DNA from: an uncultured bacterium
GTDB lineage: Bacteria > Myxococcota_A > Bradymonadia > UBA7976 > VGTA01
DNA: 64,000 nt
Reading direction: 5' to 3'
Assembly (NCBI GenBank): GCA_943788935.1
Contig: CALSSE010000003.1
Span: 62,001 to 126,000, forward strand
Shown piece by piece: positions 1 to 8,435 of this stretch. Both the position numbers and the translations under genes were made by a program. The notes beneath the pieces were generated by a model. That model ran no database searches, was not told the DNA's origin, and saw nothing but the letters and a program-made list of their open reading frames with translations. The stretch's first letter is position 1; the number at the start of each line of letters is the position of its first letter.

Positions 1-366
1 TGCGTCTATGAAGAAGCAGCGATGCGGACTAGCGTCTCTCTAGAGTCGCTTCATCGGACTCTCGACTCACAGACCAGGCTCTTAATTATTGGTGATGCGT
101 GTATGTCACCCTATGAGCTATTCTCGGTAGGAGGTATGATCAATTATCATGAGCATAACAGCCGCACCGGAGCTGAATGGCTTTATACATTACGCACCTT
201 TTTCCCTCACAATGTGTGGCTCAATCCTCTCCCCGAGAGGTTTTGGTCTCACCCTACCATCGAGGCTATTGGAGGGATCTTCCCTATGCGAGAGCTTACT
301 CTTGAGGGGCTGAGCGAAGCGGTTAAACTCTTAAGTCAAACCGTCCCTGATACCCAGCGCCATTGA
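1..366 (+). CDS. VWA domain-containing protein, C-terminal fragment (5' end outside window)
   Basis: The reading frame is open from base 1, so this is the 3' end of a longer gene; the ATG at 22 is probably internal. The visible 121 residues contain the ending typical of CoxE-like/VWA proteins: a hydrophobic strand with LLIIGDACMSPYEL, a WLYTLRTFFP helix, WLNPLPERFW, and a terminal helix LTLEGLSEAVKLL. In that family the von Willebrand A fold binds a divalent metal through a MIDAS site, which lies upstream of this window. Family assignment rests on recall of the conserved C-terminal pattern; no catalytic role can be given. It converges on the minus-strand gene ending at 400. Confidence 0.6.
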   Translation, partial: CVYEEAAMRTSVSLESLHRTLDSQTRLLIIGDACMSPYELFSVGGMINYHEHNSRTGAEWLYTLRTFFPHNVWLNPLPERFWSHPTIEAIGGIFPMRELTLEGLSEAVKLLSQTVPDTQRH

Positions 367-399
367 CGTCCTGTTCCCTACATGAGGCGAGCTTGCTAC

Positions 400-1020
400 T
401 CAGGCCGCCTCTTCTTTTAGAGAGCGGCGCTTTTTCTTTGATTTCTTCGATTTCTTTGCAGGTTTCCCCCCTCCCTTAGCCTTGGCTGGCTGGGGGGGAG
501 AGACCTTCGCTCCAGTCAACGATTCTCCCTTACCGAGGTCTCCATTGGCGGGATGGATACAGACATCCTTAACTCCCCAACCATCGGTTCTATTGGGCAC
601 AAAAGAAACCCAAACTGTGAGACGAATTGTCCCCGTCACTTTGGAGCGGAGTCGAACGACAAACATCTGCTTAGGTGCTTTGACTCGGCGGATCCGAGTC
701 ATCGACTCTACGACCAAATTTGCTTTTGAATACACAGCGCTATGTCGGGCCGAAAAATCGGCGACACGACGAGTACCTACGAACATCTTCCCCCCCTTTT
801 TCAACCTTTTTTGGTCGGTAAGGGTAACTTTAAGATCGTAGCTGAGTCCTTCCCACGCCTTCTCTGTATTCTGAGCGCCCATCTCTTTGACATGAGCAAG
901 CACAGCACGCTTAATCGCGTGATTGATTCGCCCTCCAATGATGAGGTCTTTAACCCACCATAGAGCGAAAATTAACACAAAAGTGAGTGTGATCGGATGA
1001 AATATAAACGTGAAGATCAT
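400..1020 (-). CDS. Small membrane-anchored protein with lysine-rich tail, function unknown
   Basis: The 206-residue product starts with one strong hydrophobic segment (about residues 2-22, FTFIFHPITLTFVLIFALWW), which is probably a membrane anchor. The middle, about residues 35-150, looks like a folded alpha/beta domain with a repeated basic character (TRIRRVKAPKQMFVVRLRSK). The last 30 residues are very rich in Lys and Pro-Ala (KKSKKSKKKRRS). The start is ambiguous: GTG at 1023 and ATG at 1020 are adjacent, and ATG is preferred. No family was recognised. An overlapping plus-strand ORF at 482-841 is treated as a shadow because this frame has the more protein-like composition. Confidence 0.6.
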   Translation of the reverse strand: MIFTFIFHPITLTFVLIFALWWVKDLIIGGRINHAIKRAVLAHVKEMGAQNTEKAWEGLSYDLKVTLTDQKRLKKGGKMFVGTRRVADFSARHSAVYSKANLVVESMTRIRRVKAPKQMFVVRLRSKVTGTIRLTVWVSFVPNRTDGWGVKDVCIHPANGDLGKGESLTGAKVSPPQPAKAKGGGKPAKKSKKSKKKRRSLKEEAA

Positions 1021-1534
1021 CACCGCGCCCCCATTGAGATATAATACAAAACAGTATAACCGAGTGAAACGCTAAGCTCAATGATCCATCTACAGGAACT
1101 CTTAAATAGTGAAGCGAGAGTTAAACTCTCTTAAAGTTATAAGTTAAAGAGGTCTTATAAGGCTAACTACATACCATATCTTCCGATCAGTGATGATCAG
1201 GATCTTATAGTGATTCAACTGATGGATCACCTCTACGAGCTGGGCTTTGAGGGGACCCACTCCTTTGATCAAGGACAAAGACCTCAGCGGGGAATCTTTT
1301 GAGAGGGGAGTCAAGATTAAACTCTCCCGAAGAGACCGGATTACCGATTCACCCTCTCAGCCTCATCGCTCAGCGACTCGAATAATCCTGCTATATATCC
1401 TAAGACTAGTTCGATCGTCCGATATTGAATCAATCTTCTCTCACTCTTGGCGAAGCGGGACGCATGTACTAGGGTGATCACAGAGAGATCGTCTCTTAAT
1501 TTTTACCCAAGCCTCAGTCTTTCTCGGAGCTGTT
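1021..1534. other. Intergenic region between divergent genes; contains a perfect 15-bp palindrome
   Basis: About 510 bases with no convincing gene; short plus-strand ORFs at 1247 and 1447 have no ribosome-binding site or recognisable content. It holds the palindrome GAGAGTTAAACTCTC at 1116-1130, listed separately. The rest is AT-rich with several GATC-containing words and no clear terminator. Confidence 0.6.
1116..1130. promoter_or_regulatory. 15-bp palindrome GAGAGTTNAACTCTC, possible operator
   Basis: Seven-base arms are perfectly complementary around one central base (GAGAGTT-A-AACTCTC). The same palindrome, with G in the centre, occurs at 56249-56263 upstream of the AGCS symporter gene. 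Here it lies about 95 bases upstream of the minus-strand gene starting at 1020 and about 400 bases upstream of the DUF5690 gene. The size and symmetry suit a dimeric helix-turn-helix regulator; that role is inference. Confidence 0.35.
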
Positions 1535-2839
1535 ATGAGTCAGAGTCCCATGAGCCCTCGACATCCGATCACCCAATGGTTGAGCAAACAAGAGAGCCTT
1601 ATATTCTCTATTTACGCGATCGGCGCAGCATTCTCATGTTACTTTTGTATGTATGCTTTTCGCAAACCTTACACGGCGATTGGCTATGGTAGCTATGAGA
1701 CCCTCTGGGGACTTGATTATAAAATAGCGCTCATCCTCGCTCAGCTATTTGGCTACACTCTCTCTAAGTTTGTGGGGATCAAAGTGATCTCAGAGCTTAA
1801 CCCTAAATGGAGACCGCTTGCCTTATTAGGCTTTATTGGGGTCGCTGAGCTGAGCTTAATCGGCTTCGCGCTCACTCCTCCTGAGTATGGGCCGCTGTTT
1901 ATGTTCATCAATGGCCTCCCCTTAGGTATGATTTGGGGGCTAGTGTTCGGCTTTCTCGAAGGCCGTAAGTTGACCGAAGTTCTAGGAGCTGGACTCAGCG
2001 CAAGCTATATCATCGCCAGCGGATTCGTTAAATCTGCAGGACGCGGTCTGATCGATTGGGGGATTGATGAGCGTTGGATGCCCGCTACAACCGGGGCTCT
2101 CTTTTTAATTCCCTTCCTGTTATGTGTCTATCTCCTCTACCGTCTCCCCCCCCCTACCGCTGAAGATGAAGCGTTGCGCACCAAACGAGTCCCTATGGAC
2201 AGCGCAGCACGATGGGCCTTCTTAAAGGAATCTGCTGTCGGCCTTATCCTACTTACAACCCTTTATATCTTCCTGACCGCCTATCGAGACTTTAGAGATA
2301 ATTTCGCCGCAGAGATTTGGGCGGCGATCGGGTATCAAGACACCCCAGAGATCTTCACTCTCTCTGAGCTACCTATCGCCTTTGTCGTCTTAGTCACCTT
2401 AGCGTTGCTAGTAAAGGTAAAAGACAATCGACGGGCGATGATGGTCGTGCATGGGGTAATGATGAGCGGATGCGCTCTCATCGGTGGAAGCACTCTCCTC
2501 TTTGAGTGGGGCTATCTGAGTGGAGCGGCGTGGATGATCACCGTTGGCTTAGGAGCCTACTTAGCCTACGTTCCTTATGGCAGTATGCTCTTTGATCGAC
2601 TCTTAGCTGCCTTAGGTGCTGCAGGGACCGCCGGTTTTATGATTTATGTCACCGATGCCTTCGGTTACATAGGAAGTATCGGGATCAATCTCTATAAGAA
2701 CTTTGGGGGAGGTGACATCTCTTGGCGAGTATTTTTTGTCCAACTCAGCTATTTCACAAGTCTCTTCTGTACGATATGTTTCATCGGGTCTATGATATAC
2801 TTCTCTAAGAAATCAACGTCTCGGCCCGAGAGAGCTTAA
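1535..2839 (+). CDS. DUF5690 family membrane protein (MFS-like transporter)
   Basis: A 434-residue polytopic protein with about twelve hydrophobic segments. The N-terminal block CMYAFRKPYTAIGY followed by KIALILAQLFGYTLSKFVGIKVISEL is the signature I associate with DUF5690, a major-facilitator-like family of unknown substrate. A conserved central motif GMIWGLVFGFLEGRKLTE follows at about residues 130-148. The ATG at 1535 is preceded by GGAG at a suitable distance. The next gene begins with GTG two bases after the stop, and a third overlaps that one, so the three are almost certainly one operon. In other bacteria DUF5690 is often near cell-envelope or exported-enzyme genes, which fits this neighbourhood; the substrate is unknown. 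Confidence 0.85.
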   Translation: MSQSPMSPRHPITQWLSKQESLIFSIYAIGAAFSCYFCMYAFRKPYTAIGYGSYETLWGLDYKIALILAQLFGYTLSKFVGIKVISELNPKWRPLALLGFIGVAELSLIGFALTPPEYGPLFMFINGLPLGMIWGLVFGFLEGRKLTEVLGAGLSASYIIASGFVKSAGRGLIDWGIDERWMPATTGALFLIPFLLCVYLLYRLPPPTAEDEALRTKRVPMDSAARWAFLKESAVGLILLTTLYIFLTAYRDFRDNFAAEIWAAIGYQDTPEIFTLSELPIAFVVLVTLALLVKVKDNRRAMMVVHGVMMSGCALIGGSTLLFEWGYLSGAAWMITVGLGAYLAYVPYGSMLFDRLLAALGAAGTAGFMIYVTDAFGYIGSIGINLYKNFGGGDISWRVFFVQLSYFTSLFCTICFIGSMIYFSKKSTSRPERA

Positions 2840-2840
2840 C

Positions 2841-4553
2841 GTGAGCACAACTCTATACTCCTCTATTATTTATTGGTGTTTATTTCTCTCTCTTCTCACA
2901 CTCTCTAATGAATATGGCTACGCTCAGAAGAGCCCTCAGCAAAAGACTCAAGGGACAAGTCAGAAGCCACTAGGAGAAACGCTCTCGGTAAATACCGCTA
3001 AAAATGATCGCTATGCTTTATTTTGGTCCACAGGAAACACATGGATTGTTGACACCGAGCAGGGTGTCCTCTTTCGCTCCCCGACCTTGCTCTCTCAGAG
3101 CTCTAACGGTTTCCTCTTAGAATACCGTCTCACAGCACATACTGATCGTATCCCCTCTTCACGCCCCTTTGGTGAACTCTATCGTTGGGTAAGTCTTGAC
3201 CGCTATCTTCTCGATGGCCAGCACGTAGATCAACTCACCAGACACTTCAAGCTAGAGGATGTAAAGACTGAGACTCATGATGAGCACCAAGTGATCCAAT
3301 TTACTGGTGAATATATAACCTTGGTACGTTGGTTCTATCATGAGAGTAACAAGGCTCGACAAGAGGGCACATCGATTTACTCACTCGCTCTTGATGGAGT
3401 AGAGCCCCTCCCACAAATGAATCATGCTGATAAACTATTTCAGTTCACGAAGCGTCTCTACCCCACTTTAATCCCTGATTGCCTAGCTCCTGAGTCAAGA
3501 TTAGTTCATTGGGAGTTGAGCGGTCAGCGATCGATCTATTGGCTGATGCTCACCCCGAACTTAAAGCAGTCAAGCTGTCCAGTAGGCCTCTCTGCACTTC
3601 GCGTTAATCCACCTAAACTCCTTCAACAGAGTGCGGCGATACGGTGGAAGGGTGAGACCCTCTATTATAACGATGAATCGCTCTATGGTGGAGTCGTTGA
3701 CGCGCTCATACACCCAAGTGGTACAGTCGCTTTGACCTTAGAAGGGCCTCCTCGAGATGATGAGAGTCTCCTCGTCAAAGGGGTCCCTCTCCTCTATGAG
3801 AAACCGTCTCATAGATACCTCAGTTTTTGGAGGGCTTTTGATGATGGTCGCTCAGACACAGGACGTCATTTTAGCTTCAGCGATGAACTCGAGATCCAAC
3901 GTTTAGATGGGGCTCGCTGGATCCCCGATGACCATCCGCTTATTAAGCTACTAGAGACACACTTTATGCCAATCACTCAACGCTCATGTTACCGGAGCCT
4001 GCAAGTGAAGAGACTCGACCGATATAAGCGGCCTAAACGGGGACCACACTTTGGTCATTTATGCGCTATTGAAGCTACTGGTAGGGTATGGGAGGGCCAT
4101 ACAGACCTCTCTGCGTCAATCGTAGCTCAAGTCGTTGATCAAACGCTTTACGTAGACCTCTGGGTGAATGACCCAGACAGACATCCTAAAGATCAAATTA
4201 AACTGTGGATAGGATCACAAGTCGACCCGATCGAAGTAACGCTCACCCCCAAAGGGATCATTGGTAGAGAGGCCATCAAAGCTGGTGTTAAACTCAATTG
4301 GTGGGAGAGAGATGTTAAACGACTTAAGCGTCAAGATGCTAGCGACTTACACACTCTCAAAGTCAAAGGGTATCAAGTTCATCTTCAGCTCCCCCTCTCT
4401 CTCACTCAAGGTTCTCTAAGCCTCAGTATCGAAGACGTAGACCGCTCTTCAAGAGCAGCTCACCAGCGTTTATGGTTAATCGGACAGCCTTCAACAGAGA
4501 TTATCGCTGATGACCAAAGGCGTGTTATTCCTGAGCGGTTCTTGGTGCCATAA
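2841..4553 (+). CDS. Secreted protein of unknown function (operon with DUF5690 and SGNH hydrolase)
   Basis: The 570-residue product begins with a hydrophobic signal peptide (about residues 8-28, ending near YGYAQKS). The rest is soluble, rich in aromatic residues and short beta-like stretches, with no motif I recognise. A C-terminal part (about residues 400-540, with TLYVDLWVNDPDRHPKDQIK) has the flavour of the beta-sandwich domains that detect sugars (CBM9-like), but that is weak. Translation starts with GTG just two bases after the DUF5690 stop, and its TAA overlaps the next ATG (TAATG), so the three genes are translationally coupled. A role with the SGNH hydrolase in modifying an exported glycan is only inference. 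Confidence 0.75.
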   Translation: MSTTLYSSIIYWCLFLSLLTLSNEYGYAQKSPQQKTQGTSQKPLGETLSVNTAKNDRYALFWSTGNTWIVDTEQGVLFRSPTLLSQSSNGFLLEYRLTAHTDRIPSSRPFGELYRWVSLDRYLLDGQHVDQLTRHFKLEDVKTETHDEHQVIQFTGEYITLVRWFYHESNKARQEGTSIYSLALDGVEPLPQMNHADKLFQFTKRLYPTLIPDCLAPESRLVHWELSGQRSIYWLMLTPNLKQSSCPVGLSALRVNPPKLLQQSAAIRWKGETLYYNDESLYGGVVDALIHPSGTVALTLEGPPRDDESLLVKGVPLLYEKPSHRYLSFWRAFDDGRSDTGRHFSFSDELEIQRLDGARWIPDDHPLIKLLETHFMPITQRSCYRSLQVKRLDRYKRPKRGPHFGHLCAIEATGRVWEGHTDLSASIVAQVVDQTLYVDLWVNDPDRHPKDQIKLWIGSQVDPIEVTLTPKGIIGREAIKAGVKLNWWERDVKRLKRQDASDLHTLKVKGYQVHLQLPLSLTQGSLSLSIEDVDRSSRAAHQRLWLIGQPSTEIIADDQRRVIPERFLVP

Positions 4554-5908
4554 TGAACCGCTATAGCAACCCTACTCCTCTTCATTTTCTCAGCTCTTTT
4601 GGATCGCTGTTACTGCTCAGCTCAGCAATCGCGATCACCTCAGGGAAAAGCGCAGCTCACGCGGAACTTGGAGGAGCGGTGGTTATAGAGGGACTGCATC
4701 ACCTTGAGCACATCTTTACAGCTCTTCAGGCGAGAGAACAGGGGAGAGGGTCAGCGCGTATCACGCACATTGGAGACTCACACATCATCGCTGACTTTTG
4801 GACCGGTGAGATGAGAACTCGACTACAGAATAGGTTTGGAGATGGAGGAAGGGGGTTTGTGCTTGGGGGAGAGATGTGGCGTAGCTATGGACAGCGACAT
4901 ATTTGGCACTACACAGAGGGAGAGTGGACGGTCACAAATCTTAAGCGGGGACGTGATACTGGTGTTTTTGGTCCCGGAGGAGCAGCGTTGATCTGTGGAA
5001 AAGAGAGCTGTATCACTGGAGTCGGTACTCGAGAAGGTCATGATGCCTCCCGTTTTGATACTCTTGATGTCTTTACACTAGGGAGCGGCTTGGGTGGGAA
5101 ATATGAGCTTAAAGTGGATGGAAGGAAAGTCGGTCGTCGTAGCACCTTCTCTCCTTGGCTCAATGTGCTCAGACATCGCTTTCTATTGACGCTCTCTCAC
5201 CATAAAGTTCAGATCACTCCTGTGGAACAAAGAGGTGAAATCTGGCTCTTTGGCTTTTCTCTAAAAAACAGTCAAGGCGGCTTAATTTACGATTCAATCG
5301 GTCTTAATGGCTCTCAAGCGAAGCATCTTCTAAAAAATAGTAATCACGCTCTGCAAACTGGACTTCGACAGCTCGACAGCCAACTCCTCATCTTCAGCTT
5401 CGGAATCAATGAGATCTTTGATCGTCGTTATAACCGTGATGAATATGCCATGCACCTAGAGCTTCTCTTGCAGGCGATCCGCTCTCCAAGCCTCCCCTCA
5501 CCACAGAGTGATTGCTTACTCACCGGACCATTTGCCGCGATTAGAAGGGGAAAAGCTCCACCTGAGCTAGATGAGGTCTACGAGATCCAGCGCCGTTTAA
5601 GCGAAAAATACGGTTGTGCATTTTGGGATACCCGATCATCAATGGGTGGCTCACTCAGACCTTGGCAGCGTGTAAACTTCGCTCGTAAAGATGGAGTACA
5701 TCTCAGCCGAAAGGGCTATCGACGGATCGCTCGTCTCTTTGAAGAGAGCCTCTCTCTCAGCTTCGCCGAATGGAAACGCTCCCTTAGCTCTAGCGATGAA
5801 GATCAAACCATGAAGAGGAATATCGACCGGCCGACTCACTCATCTATGAAACTTACTCCCCAACCATCGTTAAGCGCTCAACCAGCCAGGCGAAAAGAGG
5901 CCCCTTAA
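4553..5908 (+). CDS. SGNH/GDSL-type hydrolase, exported
   Basis: A 451-residue protein with an N-terminal signal segment (about residues 12-37, ending SAAHA). Block I is ITHIGDSHIIAD with the probable catalytic Ser76 (GDSH), block III is FSFGINEIFD near residue 284, and block V is DGVHLSRKGY with Asp380 and His383. These four elements define the SGNH esterase/acetyltransferase fold. After block I comes RLQNRFGDGGRGFVLGG, a run seen in the subfamily near alginate or peptidoglycan O-acetyl enzymes. Its natural substrate is unknown; an ester on an envelope polysaccharide is likely from the family. The start overlaps the preceding stop by one base. The last 60 residues are Ser/Pro-rich and probably disordered. 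Confidence 0.85.
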   Translation: MNRYSNPTPLHFLSSFGSLLLLSSAIAITSGKSAAHAELGGAVVIEGLHHLEHIFTALQAREQGRGSARITHIGDSHIIADFWTGEMRTRLQNRFGDGGRGFVLGGEMWRSYGQRHIWHYTEGEWTVTNLKRGRDTGVFGPGGAALICGKESCITGVGTREGHDASRFDTLDVFTLGSGLGGKYELKVDGRKVGRRSTFSPWLNVLRHRFLLTLSHHKVQITPVEQRGEIWLFGFSLKNSQGGLIYDSIGLNGSQAKHLLKNSNHALQTGLRQLDSQLLIFSFGINEIFDRRYNRDEYAMHLELLLQAIRSPSLPSPQSDCLLTGPFAAIRRGKAPPELDEVYEIQRRLSEKYGCAFWDTRSSMGGSLRPWQRVNFARKDGVHLSRKGYRRIARLFEESLSLSFAEWKRSLSSSDEDQTMKRNIDRPTHSSMKLTPQPSLSAQPARRKEAP

Positions 5909-7989
5909 GTCGATCATCATACGCTCGCAAGACTCATAGAGCGATTAGAGAGTGAAGCGAGCACCAAGCTGAATCAAGAGGGGCTTACCGGGTCGCAAAC
6001 CAAAAGGTCGACGAGAGGTCATGTAGGCTGAGTTGAGTAGATTATCAATCGTGAGATAAGTCTGTAGTTGAGTAGTCACATTCCAAAAGGCATTCGCATC
6101 AACGATATGCTGTGTCGGAATCTCGAGAACATCCCCTCCTCCAAATACCCCAGCGCTGTCGAGCATCGGACTCACTAAAGTATCGCTCACTCCTATCCCC
6201 CAACGCTCACTAGGCGCTGTCCATGTCAACTTGAGGTTTGCCTGATGCTCAGGTACGTAGGGTAGGGCGTAACCCGCTTCTACCGTTCCCCATTGAGCGA
6301 AATTAGATTGGAAAGGGTCGTTAAATCGACCATGAGTATATGTGTAGCTCAGTTGGGTGAGGAGGCGACCGACGCTCCCTCCATTATACTCTCCCTTGAC
6401 CATAAGCTCGGCCCCATAAATCAGCGCGCTGCCTGCATTAAATTGTTGGTCAAGCTGCTCTACTTGACACCCCGCTGATTGAGTGCATGTCCCTACGAGA
6501 TTTTGATAATCATTGAGGAAACTGATCAGCTCACCTTCAAAGTCAAGATAGCGCCAACGAGTCCCGACCTCATAGTTCACGCTCTGCTCTGGGTCAGACT
6601 GTCCGGTTTGAGATAAGGAGAGGGGAGAGAACCCCTTGTGTACCCCAGCGAGTAAACCCCAATGATCATTAAGCGTATACCAAGCTCCCATCCCCGGAAG
6701 CAGCACAAAGTCATCACCAATCATCTCCCTTTTTGGGGTTGAACCACGATCAGCGAGCGAGGTCTCATAACGCTCCACTCTCAAACCGGGCGTAAGGCGC
6801 CAACGGTCACCAAGGCGTAGCTCATCAAAAACATAAGCGCTGATCGCCAAAGTCTCTCCTCGATTTTGGAGGAGTGTCGAGCTTTGTTCCTCGATTTGTA
6901 ATCGGTTATCTTGAATAGAGACCAGCCTTTGGGAGTGATCTCGAGTAATCTGATCATGATGAAGGCGAACACCGAGTTGGAGTTGATTCCCCCACCCTTC
7001 GCCTTCTGCGCGGAGGTTTGAGCTGAGCTGAAGGCCTTGAGAGAGATAAGAGCGATCATTGAGCCCTAGTCTCAACTTCTCGTTATCGCCCAGGGTATCT
7101 TCTTCTCCGGTAAGGAGACGGTAGTAAGTCTCATGTTTAGCGCTTGTAGGATCAGCGAGGACCTCCTCAAAGCTCACCTCAGAGTTATTAAAACCGGTCA
7201 TTTTCTCCCATGCCCGATCGAATTGATGACGATAAGCGGTCGCTTTGAAATCCCAGCGGTCACCGATAGCGAGCAGATAGTCTATTTTACCTTGTAGTCG
7301 GTCCCATGACATCTCGGCGAGCTCAGTGGCGAGATAACGTCGATAAGGAGTCGAATCAAAGTCTGTTTGACTCAAGCCTAAGTACGTCTCATTTGATGAC
7401 TCAATTGACCATCCGAGCTTCAGCTTGACTTGATGAAATACCTCTGCATTCGGATCATTATTAAGCCGTCCCTTAAACATCAACTCACTCTTATTAAACC
7501 CTGTATTCCCCCCACCATCTAGCTCTTTAAATCCATCACTCTGTAAGTTAATCCCCTCGATTAAGAGACCGACGCGGTCACCTCCCCAACCGACATAGCT
7601 GTGAACCTTTGCAGTCTGATACTGGCCATAGGAGCTATCAAGCGCCCCTACCCATCCACTCAGAGGGGTAGACCTCGTCGACATGTTGAGCGCTCCACCT
7701 ATTGTTTGTGGACCGTATTGAATCGAGGCCGGCCCCTTAAAGACTTCCACAGCTGTGAGACGAGTAGTGAGAGGGAAATAGTAAGCTGCTGGCGCTGAAT
7801 AGGGTGCTGGAGCCATGAGTACTCCATCCTCCATCAGCGTTACCTTAGCGCTACGATCAGAATTGGCGCCTCTCAAACCGATGTTGGGTCTTAAGCCAAG
7901 ACCATCTTCATCTCGAACGTAAACACCGGGAACTTGCTTCAATACTCGGTGGACGTCATCATAGTTTTGAGCTTCGAGCTCTTCTTCTT

Positions 7990-8406
7990 TCAATTGATGA
8001 GCGCTACCGCTGACTCTAGTGATTCGCTCGGCATGACCGATAATAGTAACGGTTTTGAGCCTAATCGGCTTCTCTTTACTCTTCTCTCTGCTCTTCTCTC
8101 TGCTCTTCTCTCTGCCTTCTCTCTCTTCTCTTTACTCTTCTCTTTACTCTTCTCTCTGCTCTTCTCTTTACTCTTCTTCTGATCGCTTGATGAGCCTTCT
8201 CCGTTATCTTTATCAGCTTTTATCGGCTCATCTAGAAGGTCGGCGCTAATCGGCTCATCTAGAAGGTCGGCGCTAATCGGCTCATCTAGAAGATCAGGCT
8301 CTGCTCTCGCGGAGGAGAGAGTAAAGAGCATCATCATCAAAGTGAGCATTAAGGTGAGATGAATAGGTCTATGACGAAGCTCGAGCAATGGAAGATAAGA
8401 AGGCAT
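7990..8406 (-). CDS. Signal peptide and repeat leader of the TonB receptor, out of frame with its body
   Basis: As read, this frame gives 138 residues: a signal sequence (MPSYLPLLELRHRPIHL then a hydrophobic core ending SSARA), three copies of a nine-residue DLLDEPISA-type repeat, a KSKE/KSRE repeat, and a tail ERRAERRAERRVKRSRLG that results from the shifted frame. It stops at 7990. The start at 8406 is chosen because CGGAG lies upstream and because the signal peptide begins there; the longer frame to 8565 runs into the HTTM gene. The leader is best seen as the first exon-like part of the receptor gene rather than as an independent gene. Confidence 0.65.
   Translation of the reverse strand: MPSYLPLLELRHRPIHLTLMLTLMMMLFTLSSARAEPDLLDEPISADLLDEPISADLLDEPIKADKDNGEGSSSDQKKSKEKSREKSKEKSKEKREKAERRAERRAERRVKRSRLGSKPLLLSVMPSESLESAVALIN
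8069..8172 (-). repeat. 12-nt tandem repeat with one 11-nt and one 9-nt unit (frameshift site)
   Basis: On the plus strand the units are CTTCTCTTTACT or CTTCTCTCTGCT. Seven units are 12 nt long, one (8116-8124) is 9 nt and one (8105-8115) is 11 nt, lacking the final T. On the coding strand the repeat is pure-purine-rich and encodes KSKE/KSRE. The 9-nt unit keeps the frame; the 11-nt unit breaks it. Confidence 0.9.
8222..8302 (-). repeat. 27-nt coding repeat (DLLDEPISA), three copies
   Basis: Three 27-nt units in the leader of the TonB receptor encode nine-residue DLLDEPISA/DLLDEPIKA copies directly after the signal peptide. The first two are near identical at the DNA level; the third (next to the signal peptide) differs at a few bases. 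Confidence 0.85.
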
Positions 8407-8435
8407 ATGACTGACTCCGTGGAGAGACGACCGTC

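Larger units (their letters stand above)
5945..8406 (-). pseudogene. FecA-like TonB-dependent outer-membrane receptor, frameshifted in a 12-nt repeat (possible phase-variable gene)
   Basis: The body of the gene (about 5945-8115) encodes a full plug and barrel: the plug has YDDVHRVLKQVPGVYVRDED, LRPNIGLRGANSDRSAKVTL and MEDGVLMAPAPYSAPAAYYF, which are hallmarks of the ferric-citrate (FecA) subfamily. The C-terminus ends in the usual aromatic strand (LIQLGARFTL). The body frame reads back through KTVTIIGHAERITRVSGSAHQL into the repeat without any start codon. The signal peptide lies in a second frame (7990-8406). Both frames meet in a run of 12-nt units (8069-8172) where one unit is 11 nt; adding one base there would join them into one protein of about 820 residues. 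A TTG at 7993 overlaps the leader stop but would give a protein without signal peptide or TonB box. The operon order imelysin, HTTM, receptor and the Fur box upstream indicate iron uptake. Sequencing error is the main alternative to a true shift. Confidence 0.85.

Noticed and set aside
1247..1692. Small plus-strand ORFs before DUF5690
   Set aside because: No ribosome-binding site, no family likeness, and one overlaps the DUF5690 start.
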